From positions 49,601 to 113,600 of the forward strand of contig NZ_VOBR01000032.1 of NCBI RefSeq assembly GCF_007845675.1: a stretch of 64,000 nt of DNA, written 5' to 3'. Origin of the DNA: Lentzea tibetensis (GTDB lineage Bacteria > Actinomycetota > Actinomycetes > Mycobacteriales > Pseudonocardiaceae). The notes under the pieces were generated by a model. It did no database searches. It worked only from the letters and a program-made list of their open reading frames with translations, and was not told the DNA's origin. Both the position numbers and the translations under genes were made by a program. Of this stretch, positions 39,833 through 48,390 are shown in pieces (position 1 is the stretch's first letter; every line of letters starts with the position of its first letter).

Positions 39833-40891
39833 TTACCGATACGTCGAAGAAGGCTCCGGCGGTTCGACATCCGTCACAAACTCCGCTCGAACTCCGAGCA
39901 GCCGAACCGGCCTCGTGTGCTCGAAACGATCGACGACGGCGAGTGCGGCGCGCTCGATAACGGCACCGTCCTGTGTCGGTTCAGACAGCGTCATGCTGCG
40001 GGTTTGCGTGAAGAACGGCGCGAAGCGGACCTTCACGCCGACCCTCGCGCAGAGCCTTCCTTCGGCCAGAACTTCCTCAGAAACCCGTCTGGCCAGCAGG
40101 ACAACTTGTTCGTCGATGTCGGACCGGGAAGTGAGGTTCTCCTGGAACGTGGTCTCGTGGCTGCGCGAGCGGGGCACGTAGGGCGTCGCGGTCACGGTGG
40201 TGTCGCCCGCACCCAGTGCGAGCGAACGGAAATAGGGCCCCATCCGCGGTCCGAACCGGGCGGCCAGGTCCGGCTCGGGGGCTCGCGCGAGATCGGCGAC
40301 GGTCGCGATGCCCATGTCGGCCAGCTTGGCGGACGTCCGGCTGCCGATCCCCCACAGCGCCCGCGTGGGCAGCGTCGCCATCACCGGCACCCAGTTGGCG
40401 ATCGTGAGCCGGAAGATCCCGGCCGGCTTGGCGAAGCCGGTCGCGAGCTTGGCGCGCAGCTTGTTGTCGCCGATGCCGACGGACGAGTCGAGTCCGGTCT
40501 CGTCGAGCACCGCCTGCCGCAGCTGCGCGGCCAGCGACTCGGGGTCGTCGACGTGGGCTCCGACGAACGCCTCGTCCCAGCCGATGACCTCGACGACGAC
40601 CGGGAACTCGCGCAGCACCGCCATCACCCGAGAGGAGGCCTCTTCGTAGACGGCGTTGTCGGCGGGCAGGAACACGGCGTCCGGGCAGCGCTTCAACGCC
40701 GTGCGCAGCGGCATGCCCGAGTGCACGCCGAACGCGCGCGCCTCGTAGGACGCGGTCGCGACGACGGCGCGCGCGGTGGGGTCGCCGTTGCCGCCGACGA
40801 CCACGGGCAGGCCGCGCAGCTCCGGCCGTCGACCGACCTCGACCGCGGCGATGAACTGGTCCAGGTCGAAGTGCAAGACCCAGTCCGACAT
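39833..40891 (-). CDS. dinB: Y-family DNA polymerase IV, DinB2 type
   Basis: 352-residue translesion polymerase. Catalytic D9 is in FDLDQFIAAVE and D106-E107 in GWDEAFVG. The fingers, palm, thumb (GIGSRTSAKLADMGIATVADLA) and little finger (VPRSRSHETTFQENLT) are present. There is no C-terminal beta-clamp tail. Residue 14, the steric gate that is Phe or Tyr in most DinBs, is Ile. The best comparison is mycobacterial DinB2, with Leu at 14, which readily uses ribonucleotides. ATG at 40891, 9 bp from the divergent NUDIX start. Confidence 0.9.
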   Translation of the reverse strand: MSDWVLHFDLDQFIAAVEVGRRPELRGLPVVVGGNGDPTARAVVATASYEARAFGVHSGMPLRTALKRCPDAVFLPADNAVYEEASSRVMAVLREFPVVVEVIGWDEAFVGAHVDDPESLAAQLRQAVLDETGLDSSVGIGDNKLRAKLATGFAKPAGIFRLTIANWVPVMATLPTRALWGIGSRTSAKLADMGIATVADLARAPEPDLAARFGPRMGPYFRSLALGAGDTTVTATPYVPRSRSHETTFQENLTSRSDIDEQVVLLARRVSEEVLAEGRLCARVGVKVRFAPFFTQTRSMTLSEPTQDGAVIERAALAVVDRFEHTRPVRLLGVRAEFVTDVEPPEPSSTYR

Positions 40892-40900
40892 GCTGTGAGT

Positions 40901-41347
40901 ATGCGACGCAGCGCCGGAATACTCCTGTTCAGGAGAAACCCCGAGGTCCAGATCCTGCTGGGGCACATGGGCGGGCCGTTCTGGGCGCGCAAGGACGACG
41001 GCGCGTGGACGATCCCGAAGGGCGAGTACACCGACGAGGAGACGGCGGAGCAGGCCGCGCGGCGGGAGTTCGAGGAGGAGCTGGGCCTGCCGGTGCCCGC
41101 AGGCGAGCTCGTGGACCTCGGCGAGGTCAAGCAGTCCGGCAAGGTCGTGACGGTGTGGGCGCTCGAAGGCGACATCGACCTGGAGAAGGTCGTGCTCGGC
41201 ACGTTCGACATGGAGTGGCCCAAGGGCTCCGGGAAGATCAAGACCTTCCCGGAGCTCGACCGGGTCGCCTGGTTCGGGCTGGAAGACGCGCGCGCGAAGG
41301 TGGTCTCCGCGCAGCGCGCCTTCCTGGACAGGATCAGCCCCAGATAG
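40901..41347 (+). CDS. NUDIX hydrolase
   Basis: 148 residues with the NUDIX box GEYTDEETAEQAARREFEEELG (G-x5-E-x7-REFEEE-LG pattern). SAGILLFRRNPEVQILLGHMGGPFWARKDDGAWTIPKGEY precedes it. It probably cleans up nucleoside diphosphate derivatives. The start lies 9 bp from the divergent DinB2 gene, so the two must have overlapping promoters or leaderless transcripts. A shared nucleotide-pool role is tempting but unproven. Confidence 0.9.
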   Translation: MRRSAGILLFRRNPEVQILLGHMGGPFWARKDDGAWTIPKGEYTDEETAEQAARREFEEELGLPVPAGELVDLGEVKQSGKVVTVWALEGDIDLEKVVLGTFDMEWPKGSGKIKTFPELDRVAWFGLEDARAKVVSAQRAFLDRISPR

Positions 41348-42476
41348 AGGCAGCCCACTCCGGGTGGTCGATGAACGGGTTCCGGTTGTGCTGGTAGCTG
41401 TCGAAGATCACCTTGTTGCGGCGCTGCTCGAACGCGTCCGGCGGGTCCGCGCTGTTCCACTGGAGCAGCAGGGACAGCCTGCCCATGTACGGGGCGGAGC
41501 CGTTGTTGACGTTGTTGTTCAGCTCCAGGTCCGCGAACCCGTCGCCGCCCTCGTAGCGCACGGCCATGTAGAAGAGCATGCGCGCGACGTCGCCCTTGAC
41601 GGCAGCACGCGGCTCCCAGGAGTCGGCGTCGGTTTTGTTGCCGGGCGCCTCGGCCGCGACGGAACCGCCGAGGTCGAAGTCCTTGTTGCCGCGGTTGGCG
41701 TTGACCGAGACATCCTCGGGACGCAGGTGGTGGATGTCGGTGCCCGGCCCGGTCGCGGTGCCGAAGTCGCCGTGCGACTTGGCCCAGACGTGCTCGCGGT
41801 TCCAGTCGTTCGCGTTGCCGCCGTTGGTGGACTTGCTCTGCGAGCGGCCGCTGTACAGCAGGATGACGTTGGCCTGGTTGCTCGGGTCCTGGTCGGTGTC
41901 CTTGAGCGCGTCCCACACCTGGTCGTAGCTCAGCTTCGCGTTGGTGCTGATGATCTGGTGCAGCGCGTCGCGCAGCTGGTCACCGGACTTGCCGATGGCC
42001 GGGGCGTAGTAGTCGTCGGTCGGTGGCGTGGTGGTCGTGGTGGTGGTCGTCGTCGTGGTCGGTGGCGGCGTGCCGACCTTGGCGAACGCCGTGGTCGACG
42101 TCAGGCCCGCGTGCGAGAAGTACGCCGAGCGCGAGCCGGTGACGTCGAGCTGCTTCCCCAGCAGGGCGGGGTTGGTCTGCAGCCCGTACGCCGCGCGGAA
42201 GCTCGACGCGATCTGGACGTAGATCATCTTCGACGTGTTCGTCTCGCTCGCCGTGTCGGCCAGCGCGAGCGCGTAGTCGTTGGGGAAGTTCGACCGCACG
42301 ACGGTGTTCGTCGCGGTCGGTTGCCCGACGACGTAGCCGCGAACGGTCGCGGAAGCGCCGGTCTGCGGGCTGATCGCCTGGGCAACGGTGAGCGGTGTGG
42401 CCGCCGTCGCGGTCGACCCGAGTAGGCCGACCGCGACGAGCAGACCGAGGACAAGCGGCAGGGGTGTCCATCGCAT
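41334..42476 (-). CDS. Secreted endonuclease I with N-terminal OB-like domain
   Basis: 380 residues: signal peptide (about 1-25, ending TATAA), an OB-fold-like domain (about 28-135; GASATVRGYVVGQPTATNTVV and LLGKQLDVTGSRSAYFSHAGL), a Thr-rich linker with about 11 consecutive Thr, then the endonuclease I domain (DDYYAPAIGKSGDQLRDALHQIIS). Catalytic NREHVWAKSHGDFG and the DIHHLRPEDVSVN metal site are intact. It degrades extracellular DNA/RNA. The 3' end overlaps the NUDIX gene by 14 bp. Confidence 0.9.
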   Translation of the reverse strand: MRWTPLPLVLGLLVAVGLLGSTATAATPLTVAQAISPQTGASATVRGYVVGQPTATNTVVRSNFPNDYALALADTASETNTSKMIYVQIASSFRAAYGLQTNPALLGKQLDVTGSRSAYFSHAGLTSTTAFAKVGTPPPTTTTTTTTTTTPPTDDYYAPAIGKSGDQLRDALHQIISTNAKLSYDQVWDALKDTDQDPSNQANVILLYSGRSQSKSTNGGNANDWNREHVWAKSHGDFGTATGPGTDIHHLRPEDVSVNANRGNKDFDLGGSVAAEAPGNKTDADSWEPRAAVKGDVARMLFYMAVRYEGGDGFADLELNNNVNNGSAPYMGRLSLLLQWNSADPPDAFEQRRNKVIFDSYQHNRNPFIDHPEWAASIWG

Positions 42477-42534
42477 GATTCACACGATCGGGTGACATCC
42501 CATGTTTGTCGATCACTTCCTCGTGAACTTCAGG

Positions 42535-43446
42535 TCACGGCACCAGGATGATCTTTCCGCTGGTCCGCCCGGACGCGATGAGCTCGTGCGCCTTGACGAC
42601 GTCCGCGAGCGGCAGCACCTGCTCGACGTGCACCTTCAGTCCGACGACCTGCGCGAGGTCGACCGCCGACGGGCGGACGGACACGACGTGGAACCGGATG
42701 CCCAGCTCAGCGGCCCTTTCCTCGGTGAGGCCGGGGTTGCCGCCGATCGCGGTGACCAGCACTCCACCGGGCTTGAGCACCTTGGCCGACCGCTCCGCGT
42801 ACTCGCCGCCGACGAGGTCGAACACGACGTCCACCGGGTCGACGTCACCGAAGTCCTGCGTCCGGTAGTCGATCAGCTCATCGGCACCGAGGCCGCGCAC
42901 GAAGTCGTGCTTGGCCGCGCTGGCCGTGCCGATGACGTGGGCGCCGCGCGCCTTCGCGACCTGCACCGCCAGGTGCCCGACGCCTCCCGCCGCGGCGTGG
43001 ATCAGCACCCGCTGACCGGCTTCGAGCCCGGCCAGGCCGACCAGCGCCTGCCACGAGGTGAGCCCGACGCACGGCAGTCCGGCCGCTTCCTCGACGCTCA
43101 GCGAGGCGGGCCTCTTGATCAGCTCGTCGGCCTTGGCGACGGTGTACTCCGCGTAAGCGTTGCCGGCCTCGGGGAAGCTGATGAGTCCGAGCACCTCGTC
43201 ACCGGGCGCGAACTCGGTGACCCCGGCGCCGACCTCCTCGACGGTGCCCGCGACGTCCCAGCCGAGCGTGAACGGCGGCTCGCCGAGCAGCGGGAACCAT
43301 CCGGCGCGGACGGCGACGTCGACCGGGTTCACCCCCGCTGCCCCGACCTTGATGAGCACTTGCCCGGCCTGCGGCCTCGGCTTGTCGACGTCCGCTACCT
43401 GCAGCACAGCCGCGTCGCCGACGGTGTTCTGGGTGATGACTCGCAC
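42535..43446 (-). CDS. Zinc-free NADP-dependent oxidoreductase (quinone reductase type MDR)
   Basis: 303 residues. GVNPVDVAVRAGWFPLLGEPPFTLGWDVAGTVEEVGAGV is the MDR catalytic-domain opening without zinc Cys, and VLIHAAAGGVGHLAVQVAKARGAHVIGTAS is the NADPH Rossmann motif. The GTG at 43446 has AGGAGGAG upstream. It diverges from an HxlR regulator over 91 bp with a palindrome, so redox-controlled quinone reduction is likely. Confidence 0.9.
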   Translation of the reverse strand: MRVITQNTVGDAAVLQVADVDKPRPQAGQVLIKVGAAGVNPVDVAVRAGWFPLLGEPPFTLGWDVAGTVEEVGAGVTEFAPGDEVLGLISFPEAGNAYAEYTVAKADELIKRPASLSVEEAAGLPCVGLTSWQALVGLAGLEAGQRVLIHAAAGGVGHLAVQVAKARGAHVIGTASAAKHDFVRGLGADELIDYRTQDFGDVDPVDVVFDLVGGEYAERSAKVLKPGGVLVTAIGGNPGLTEERAAELGIRFHVVSVRPSAVDLAQVVGLKVHVEQVLPLADVVKAHELIASGRTSGKIILVP

Positions 43447-43503
43447 GATGATCTCCTCCTGTTGTTCCTTCAGGAGCCATCCTGCGGTGAGCGCTGCATA
43501 TTG

Positions 43504-43519
43504 GAAAGTAGGCACTTTC
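43504..43519. promoter_or_regulatory. HxlR operator
   Basis: GAAAGTAGGCACTTTC is a perfect 6-4-6 palindrome midway between the oxidoreductase and HxlR starts, with TATATAG just downstream as a possible -10 for the regulator. HxlR proteins bind such sites and respond to electrophiles. Confidence 0.65.
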
Positions 43520-43537
43520 AGGGTATATAGGTACCTT

Positions 43538-43927
43538 GTGGATACCACCCTGAGCAAGGTCGACTGCTACCTGCGCACCTGCCCGTCGCGGACGGTGCTC
43601 GAGGCCATCGCCAACAAGTGGGCGGCGCTGCTCGTCGACACGCTGCGACACGGCACGCTGCGGTTCGGCGAGCTGCGCCGCCGTCTCGACGGCATCACCC
43701 AGAAGAGCCTCACGCAGGGCCTGCGCACGCTGGAACGCGACGGCATGGTGGTGCGGACCGTCTACCCGACCGTCCCGCCGCGCGTCGAGTACTCGCTCAG
43801 CCCGCTCGGGCACAGCGTCGCGGACCTGATGTCGGGCATCCGCAGCTGGTCCGAGGAGCACCTGCTGGAGATCCTCGACGCCCGCGACGCCTACGACAAC
43901 CGGCCGGAGCCCGCACCCGTGAGCTGA
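43538..43927 (+). CDS. HxlR family transcriptional regulator
   Basis: 129 residues. Cysteines lie in DCYLRTCPSRTVLEAIANKWAALLVDTLRHGTLRFGELRRRL, followed by GITQKSLTQGLRTLERDGMVVRTVYPTVPPRVEYSLSPLG, the HxlR wing. The N-terminal CxxxxC pair is where redox-sensing members react. GTG at 43538 with AGGT upstream. It probably represses the divergent oxidoreductase and itself. The 3' end overlaps the next gene by 37 bp. Confidence 0.9.
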   Translation: MDTTLSKVDCYLRTCPSRTVLEAIANKWAALLVDTLRHGTLRFGELRRRLDGITQKSLTQGLRTLERDGMVVRTVYPTVPPRVEYSLSPLGHSVADLMSGIRSWSEEHLLEILDARDAYDNRPEPAPVS

Positions 43928-44427
43928 TCCGCGCGCAGGTACAGGTCGCGCAGCAACGAGACCTCGGCCAGGTGGTGGATCGCCTCGCGGTTGATGTGCA
44001 GCACCAGCGTCGCGAAGGGGTACTCGGCGTACGGTCCCTCGGCCTCACCGCACGGCCGGTCCAGGTCCGCGGTGCGCACGCCGTCGATCCACGTCTGGTA
44101 CGCGTCGTCGAGCTGCTTCAACGCCTCGTCGGCGCTCTTCGCGTACGGCCAGGTGAGGTAGTCGGCGGGCGGGCCACCGAAGTGCGAGGCGCTGCGGGCG
44201 CCGAACACGCCCACGATGACGTGCGCCATCCGCCACGCGATCGTGGTGAACGGCGCGGGCTCCGGTTGCGGGTACTCCCAGTCGATCCCGCCGTCGCGGT
44301 GGACGTTCCACGCGCCTGGAACGGGTTGCCAGAAGTACTCGTCGTCGGTCATGCCCTCCAGCCGCGCCCGCAGCTGGTGCTGCCAGTGCCAGTCGAGCTG
44401 GTCCACGAGTTCCTTGTGCCAGTCCAT
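43891..44427 (-). CDS. DinB_2 superfamily protein
   Basis: 178-residue four-helix DinB/YfiT-like protein (not a polymerase). WHKELVDQLDWHWQHQLRARLEGMTDDEYFWQPVPGAWNVH carries the first metal His, WRMAHVIVGVFGARS the second and NREAIHHLAEVSLLRDL the third. Such proteins are metal-dependent thiol S-transferases that use mycothiol or bacillithiol. ATG at 44427. Confidence 0.85.
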   Translation of the reverse strand: MDWHKELVDQLDWHWQHQLRARLEGMTDDEYFWQPVPGAWNVHRDGGIDWEYPQPEPAPFTTIAWRMAHVIVGVFGARSASHFGGPPADYLTWPYAKSADEALKQLDDAYQTWIDGVRTADLDRPCGEAEGPYAEYPFATLVLHINREAIHHLAEVSLLRDLYLRADQLTGAGSGRLS

Positions 44428-44479
44428 GCCTCCGACCGTAAATCCGATTGCGGACAACCACCGTCCTGGAAACACTGCC

Positions 44480-45604
44480 GTGGTGGAGATTCGCACCGCG
44501 CGCCCGTCCGACCTCGACCAGATCGCCGCGCTGCTGACGGCCCGCGGTGAACCCGAGGACGCAGCCGACCATCGCCTCGTCGTCGAGGATCCGGACGCGG
44601 GCTGGGAGGCGTGTGCGGTCGCGGTGGACGGCGACCGCGTGGTGTCGACCGCGACCCTGCTGGACGAGACCGTCGTGCTCGGCGGCGTCGAGATCCCCAC
44701 CGGGCAGGTGGAACTGGTGGCGACGGATGTCGAGTACGAGGGACGCGGCCTGGTGCGCGCGTTGATGGACTGGGCGCACCAGCGCTCCGCCGACCGCGGT
44801 CACCTGCTCCAGGTGATGATCGGCATTCCCTACTTCTACCGGCAGTTCGGCTACTCGTACTCGACGCCGATGCCGTTGCCGCGTCCGGTGCAGTCGGTTC
44901 CGACCGGCGAGGACCTGGTGCGGGAGGCCCGGCTCTCCGACATCCCGGATCTGGTGCGGTTGCAGGACATCGCGCAGTCGGGCGTCGAGCTGCGCGTGCC
45001 GCGGTCGGCGGCGTGCTGGCGATGGGTCATCGCGCAGCCGGGGTCCTCGCTGCACGTCGCGACCCGCGCCGATCAGGTCGTGGGGTGCGCCCGCATGGCC
45101 GAGGACACCATGCACGAGTTCGTCGCGCTCGACTCGGACGCCGCGATGTCGTTGCTGAGCCTGGCGCCCGCGACCGTCGACGCGCGGCCCGGCCTGGCGC
45201 TGGACGCGTTCCTCGGGCCGCCTTCCGGTCAGCTGCAGGAGTTCTACTTCCGCATCCCGTCGGCCGCGGCCCTGCTGGAACACCTGCGGCCGTTGCTGGC
45301 TCGCCGGCTGGCCGGGTTCGACGACACCGACGTGCTGGTGTCGTTCTTCCGGTCGCACGTGCGTTTCGCTTGGCAGGACGGCGAAGTCGGCCCCGTGCGG
45401 CCGGGCGGCACGCTGCAGGGGCCGTACTCCCAGGGCGGGGCGGGCGTGGCGCCGGACCTGCTGGCGCCGCTGCTGTTCGGGCCGCACGGCATGGCGGGCC
45501 TGAGGCAGCGTCACTCGGACTGCTACCCAGGCCCGCACGCCGAGCTGATGGAGGCGCTCTTCCCGCCTGTCACCAGCGACCTGCTGCTCTGGTACCTCCC
45601 CTAG
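44480..45604 (+). CDS. GNAT family N-acetyltransferase, long form
   Basis: 374 residues. The N-terminal GNAT domain (IRTARPSDLDQIAALLTARGE; QVELVATDVEYEGRGLVRALMDWAHQRS) lacks a canonical RxxGxG/A loop, having EYEGRGLVR. A second, more divergent GNAT-like half follows from about 165 (VREARLSDIPDLVRLQDIAQ), an Eis-like duplicated layout. Substrate unknown. Tandem GTG starts at 44480 and 44483. The stop overlaps the GH95-like gene by 4 bp. Confidence 0.8.
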   Translation: MVEIRTARPSDLDQIAALLTARGEPEDAADHRLVVEDPDAGWEACAVAVDGDRVVSTATLLDETVVLGGVEIPTGQVELVATDVEYEGRGLVRALMDWAHQRSADRGHLLQVMIGIPYFYRQFGYSYSTPMPLPRPVQSVPTGEDLVREARLSDIPDLVRLQDIAQSGVELRVPRSAACWRWVIAQPGSSLHVATRADQVVGCARMAEDTMHEFVALDSDAAMSLLSLAPATVDARPGLALDAFLGPPSGQLQEFYFRIPSAAALLEHLRPLLARRLAGFDDTDVLVSFFRSHVRFAWQDGEVGPVRPGGTLQGPYSQGGAGVAPDLLAPLLFGPHGMAGLRQRHSDCYPGPHAELMEALFPPVTSDLLLWYLP

Positions 45605-47835
45605 GGCATGCCCCAGTAGCGCTTGGTGTTGGCGCCCGCCGGTTCGATGACGAGGTCGGGGTTCGCGCCCTTCGTGGAGATCACGACGTCCTGGTTGCGC
45701 GCCAACGGGATGGTGAGCGTGCCGTCGGCGTTCTGCTGGAAGCTCACCTGGTTGCCGCTCGGCAGCTCCCTGACCTCGACCGGGCCGGGCAGGTTGCCGG
45801 GGTGCAGCCGCAGCGGCTCGCCCGCCTCGCTCTTCACCCGCACGAACACCGTCTTGCCCGCCTTGCGCACCGCGGAGATCCGGAACGCACCTTCGGTCTT
45901 GACGTTGTGCAGCGTCACGCTCGCCCACGCCGCCGGTGCGGCCGGGAAGATCCGCACGATGCCGCCCCAGCTCTGCACCAGCATGTCGTGCATCGTCTGC
46001 GCGCCGGACAGCGGCGTCTCGATGACCGGCCCGGACTCCTTGTACATCGTGTTGGGCTGGACGTACTTGTCCAGCAGCGTGACCAGCTGCCCGCGCGCCT
46101 TGTCACCGTCGCCGAGCAGCGCGTACATCGAGCCGGACCCGGTGAACGTGTAGCCCTGCTGCGCGCCGGTGAAACTGAGCCAGTGCTTGACGGACTTGGT
46201 GAGCGCGTCGCGGTGCGCGGCGTTCGTCGTCACGTCGTGCTCGTACAGCGGGTAGAACCACAGCAGGTGCGAGTAGTGCCGGTGCGACTTGTTGAACTTG
46301 ACGTCCGCGCCGATCCAGTACCCGGACGTGCTGTCCTGCGGCGGTTTCGTGAGGTTGTCGAGCACGTCGCGCCACTTGGGGACGAGCGGGTCGTTGAGGT
46401 TCAGCCGCTGGTTGGCCTGGATGAGTGCCGTGCAGCCCCAGTGCAGCAGCGCGAGGTCGTAGTTGCAGTCCTTTGAGGACGCGTACTCCGGCGAGAACGT
46501 CTTCGGCAGGTGGTAGACGCCCTTCGAGTCCTTGGTGAGGAAGTGCAGGTGGTAGTTGACCGCCTTGCGCAGCAACGGGAAGACGAAGTTCCGCAGCGCG
46601 TCGTCGTCCATGCTGTGCCGGTAGCCGAGCCACGCGTTGTGCAACGCCCACAGCAGGTTCCCGCACTCCGGGTCACCGTCCGCACCCGGTTGCGCGACCC
46701 CGCCCTTGAGGTCTTCCTGGGTGGTGCGGGCGATGCCCATCGAGTCACTTCGGTACTGGCTCGGCACGTTCGCGACCAGCGCGTCGCGGGACCTGTCGAG
46801 CGAGTAGCTCAGCGAGTCCAGCTCCTGGTGGTTGGTGGCGTTGAGGATCCAGTACTCCAGCTGCACGTTGAGGTTCCACCACGTGCCGGGCCACGGCGTC
46901 GGCTCCAGCCACGGCCCGCACGTGCCGAGCACCGGCCGGTCCCTGCGCGTGGCGCTGGCCAGCTTGTACAGCTGGATCCAGTAGAAGCTCTCCAGCCTGG
47001 TGTCCGCCACCGACACGAAACTCTTGGGGTAGAAGGAGTTCCACCACCGGACGTGCTCGTTCCTCAGCTGGGCGTTGCTCGTGGCCGCGGCGAGCGTCTG
47101 CGTGGCCTTGGCGTTGGCCGTCTTGTCCGGGAACGTGTGCGCGACCGTGGCGTACATCGTGTCGCCGTTGATCTGCCACTTGGTGACGGTCTGCCCACCC
47201 GCCGCGAGGTCCTGCGTGCACGTGGTGCCGCTGACCTTCGGGTCGGGGTTGGTCTTCAACCCGCTCGGCGCGGGCTTGAAGTCGAGTCGCGGGCTGCGCG
47301 CCTTCGACGGCGTGAACGTCCAGGCGACCTTCTCGTTGCCCGACTTGACGGTCGCGGTCACCACGAGCACGTCCTGCTCCGCGTGGACGTACGCGCTGAT
47401 GTTCAGCACGCCGCTGGCCGTGGTGACGGTGCCGGTGAGCTCGGCGTTGTGCAGGCTGAGGCGCAGGTCGACGTCCGTGACGTTGCCGGTGGTGTTGAGC
47501 GTCAGGTGCCCGATGGGCAGCCGCGCGTTGCCGAAGTTCGTGCCGCCCGTCCCCTGGTGATCGCGGACTCTGGTGTCACCGAGCTTGAACGCGAGCTTGT
47601 TGCTGATCCGGTAGACCGCCGCACCCAGACCGCCGTTGCCGAGGAACGGCCCCTGGTAGAAGGTCGTCGGCACGCTGGCCCAGACGGGGTCGAGTCCTCC
47701 GAGGTATGTCCCCCAGTTGACACGATCGTCAACGCCTATGGCTGCAGCGTGCGCCTGCCCGGTCGCGGTCAGGGCGATTGCGCCTGCGGCGGTTCCTGCG
47801 AACAGCGTGCGGCGGGAAAAGGGTGTGCTCGGCAT
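45601..47835 (-). CDS. Tat-exported GH95-like glycoside hydrolase
   Basis: 744 residues with a twin-arginine signal (FSRRTLFAGTAAGAIALTATGQAHA). An N-terminal beta-sandwich (FLGNGGLGAAVYRISNKLAFKLGD) precedes the (alpha/alpha)6 barrel (about 270-640; WNLNVQLEYWILNATNHQEL, ECGNLLWALHNAWLGYRHSMDDDAL, HRHYSHLLWFYPLYEHD) and a C-terminal beta domain. This matches GH95 alpha-L-fucosidase/galactosidase architecture. A substrate from plant or glycan fucosides is inferred. A sigma70-like promoter with an upstream TetR palindrome lies at 47882-47928. Confidence 0.84.
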   Translation of the reverse strand: MPSTPFSRRTLFAGTAAGAIALTATGQAHAAAIGVDDRVNWGTYLGGLDPVWASVPTTFYQGPFLGNGGLGAAVYRISNKLAFKLGDTRVRDHQGTGGTNFGNARLPIGHLTLNTTGNVTDVDLRLSLHNAELTGTVTTASGVLNISAYVHAEQDVLVVTATVKSGNEKVAWTFTPSKARSPRLDFKPAPSGLKTNPDPKVSGTTCTQDLAAGGQTVTKWQINGDTMYATVAHTFPDKTANAKATQTLAAATSNAQLRNEHVRWWNSFYPKSFVSVADTRLESFYWIQLYKLASATRRDRPVLGTCGPWLEPTPWPGTWWNLNVQLEYWILNATNHQELDSLSYSLDRSRDALVANVPSQYRSDSMGIARTTQEDLKGGVAQPGADGDPECGNLLWALHNAWLGYRHSMDDDALRNFVFPLLRKAVNYHLHFLTKDSKGVYHLPKTFSPEYASSKDCNYDLALLHWGCTALIQANQRLNLNDPLVPKWRDVLDNLTKPPQDSTSGYWIGADVKFNKSHRHYSHLLWFYPLYEHDVTTNAAHRDALTKSVKHWLSFTGAQQGYTFTGSGSMYALLGDGDKARGQLVTLLDKYVQPNTMYKESGPVIETPLSGAQTMHDMLVQSWGGIVRIFPAAPAAWASVTLHNVKTEGAFRISAVRKAGKTVFVRVKSEAGEPLRLHPGNLPGPVEVRELPSGNQVSFQQNADGTLTIPLARNQDVVISTKGANPDLVIEPAGANTKRYWGMP

Positions 47836-47881
47836 CGACCGCTCCTCTCACGGAGTCGGCGGCGGCACTCCAGTCATCGGA

Positions 47882-47928
47882 TGTGTAGTCCCTTCGCGCG
47901 TTCCATGTCAATAAACCGAGCGCTCGGT
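47882..47928 (-). promoter_or_regulatory. Promoter of the GH95-like gene with a TetR-type palindrome
   Basis: On the minus strand TTGACA (47911-47906) and TACACA (47887-47882) are separated by 18 bp. Immediately upstream of the -35 is ACCGAGCGCTCGGT (47915-47928), a perfect 14-bp palindrome of the kind TetR regulators bind. A headless TetR remnant begins 14 bp beyond it, so the operator may be orphaned. Confidence 0.6.
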
Positions 47929-47941
47929 CTCTGGACGACCC

Positions 47942-48250
47942 GTGGCCGGGGTGCTGGCAGTCGTCGATCACCTGACTGAGCCACTCGACACTCCTGATGG
48001 CCGGGCCGCGGTGGTCGTGCGCAACGAGTTGACGATTCAGGACGGGTTGGCCTCATTGATTCAGCGGGCGGCTGCGGCTGGGCTCGTTGATGTCTCTGTC
48101 GCGCCGTTGACCGCGGCCAGTTGGATTCAGGGGCTGGTCGACGGGTTGTTCGGGCGGACCAGCCTGGATCCGTCGTTCGATCCGCGGGAACAGGTTCCGG
48201 TCATGAAACTGATCCTGACCCGGTTTCTCCGGCCCTGGGTGAGCACCCAG
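47942..48250 (+). pseudogene. TetR regulator remnant without its DNA-binding domain
   Basis: The frame from 47942 reads DHLTEPLDTPDGRAAVVVRNELTIQDGLASLIQRAAAAGLVDV, then TAASWIQGLVDGLFGR and VPVMKLILTRFLRPWV, which is the TetR C-terminal ligand-binding domain. No HTH is found in any frame upstream; the frame begins 14 bp after the palindrome. It is probably a 5'-deleted gene. Confidence 0.62.
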
Positions 48251-48390
48251 CCGCGTCAGCCACCGATTGAATCTTTTCCACACCTCGGACCAGCCACTGC
48301 TGGTTGCAAATCGCCCGCATTTCACTTATTGCGCGCAATTGCCAGTTAGCGGGCCGCCATCAGGCAGGCTCAGGCGAGCACCCAGCCGCG
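48241..48390. repeat. 15-bp direct repeat bounding an AT-richer 120-bp segment
   Basis: GAGCACCCAGCCGCG occurs at 48241-48255 and again at 48376-48390, the second copy inside the 3' end of the cyclase-like gene. The segment between is AT-richer than its surroundings and has no gene. It could be a recombination scar from the event that removed the TetR 5' end. Confidence 0.55.
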
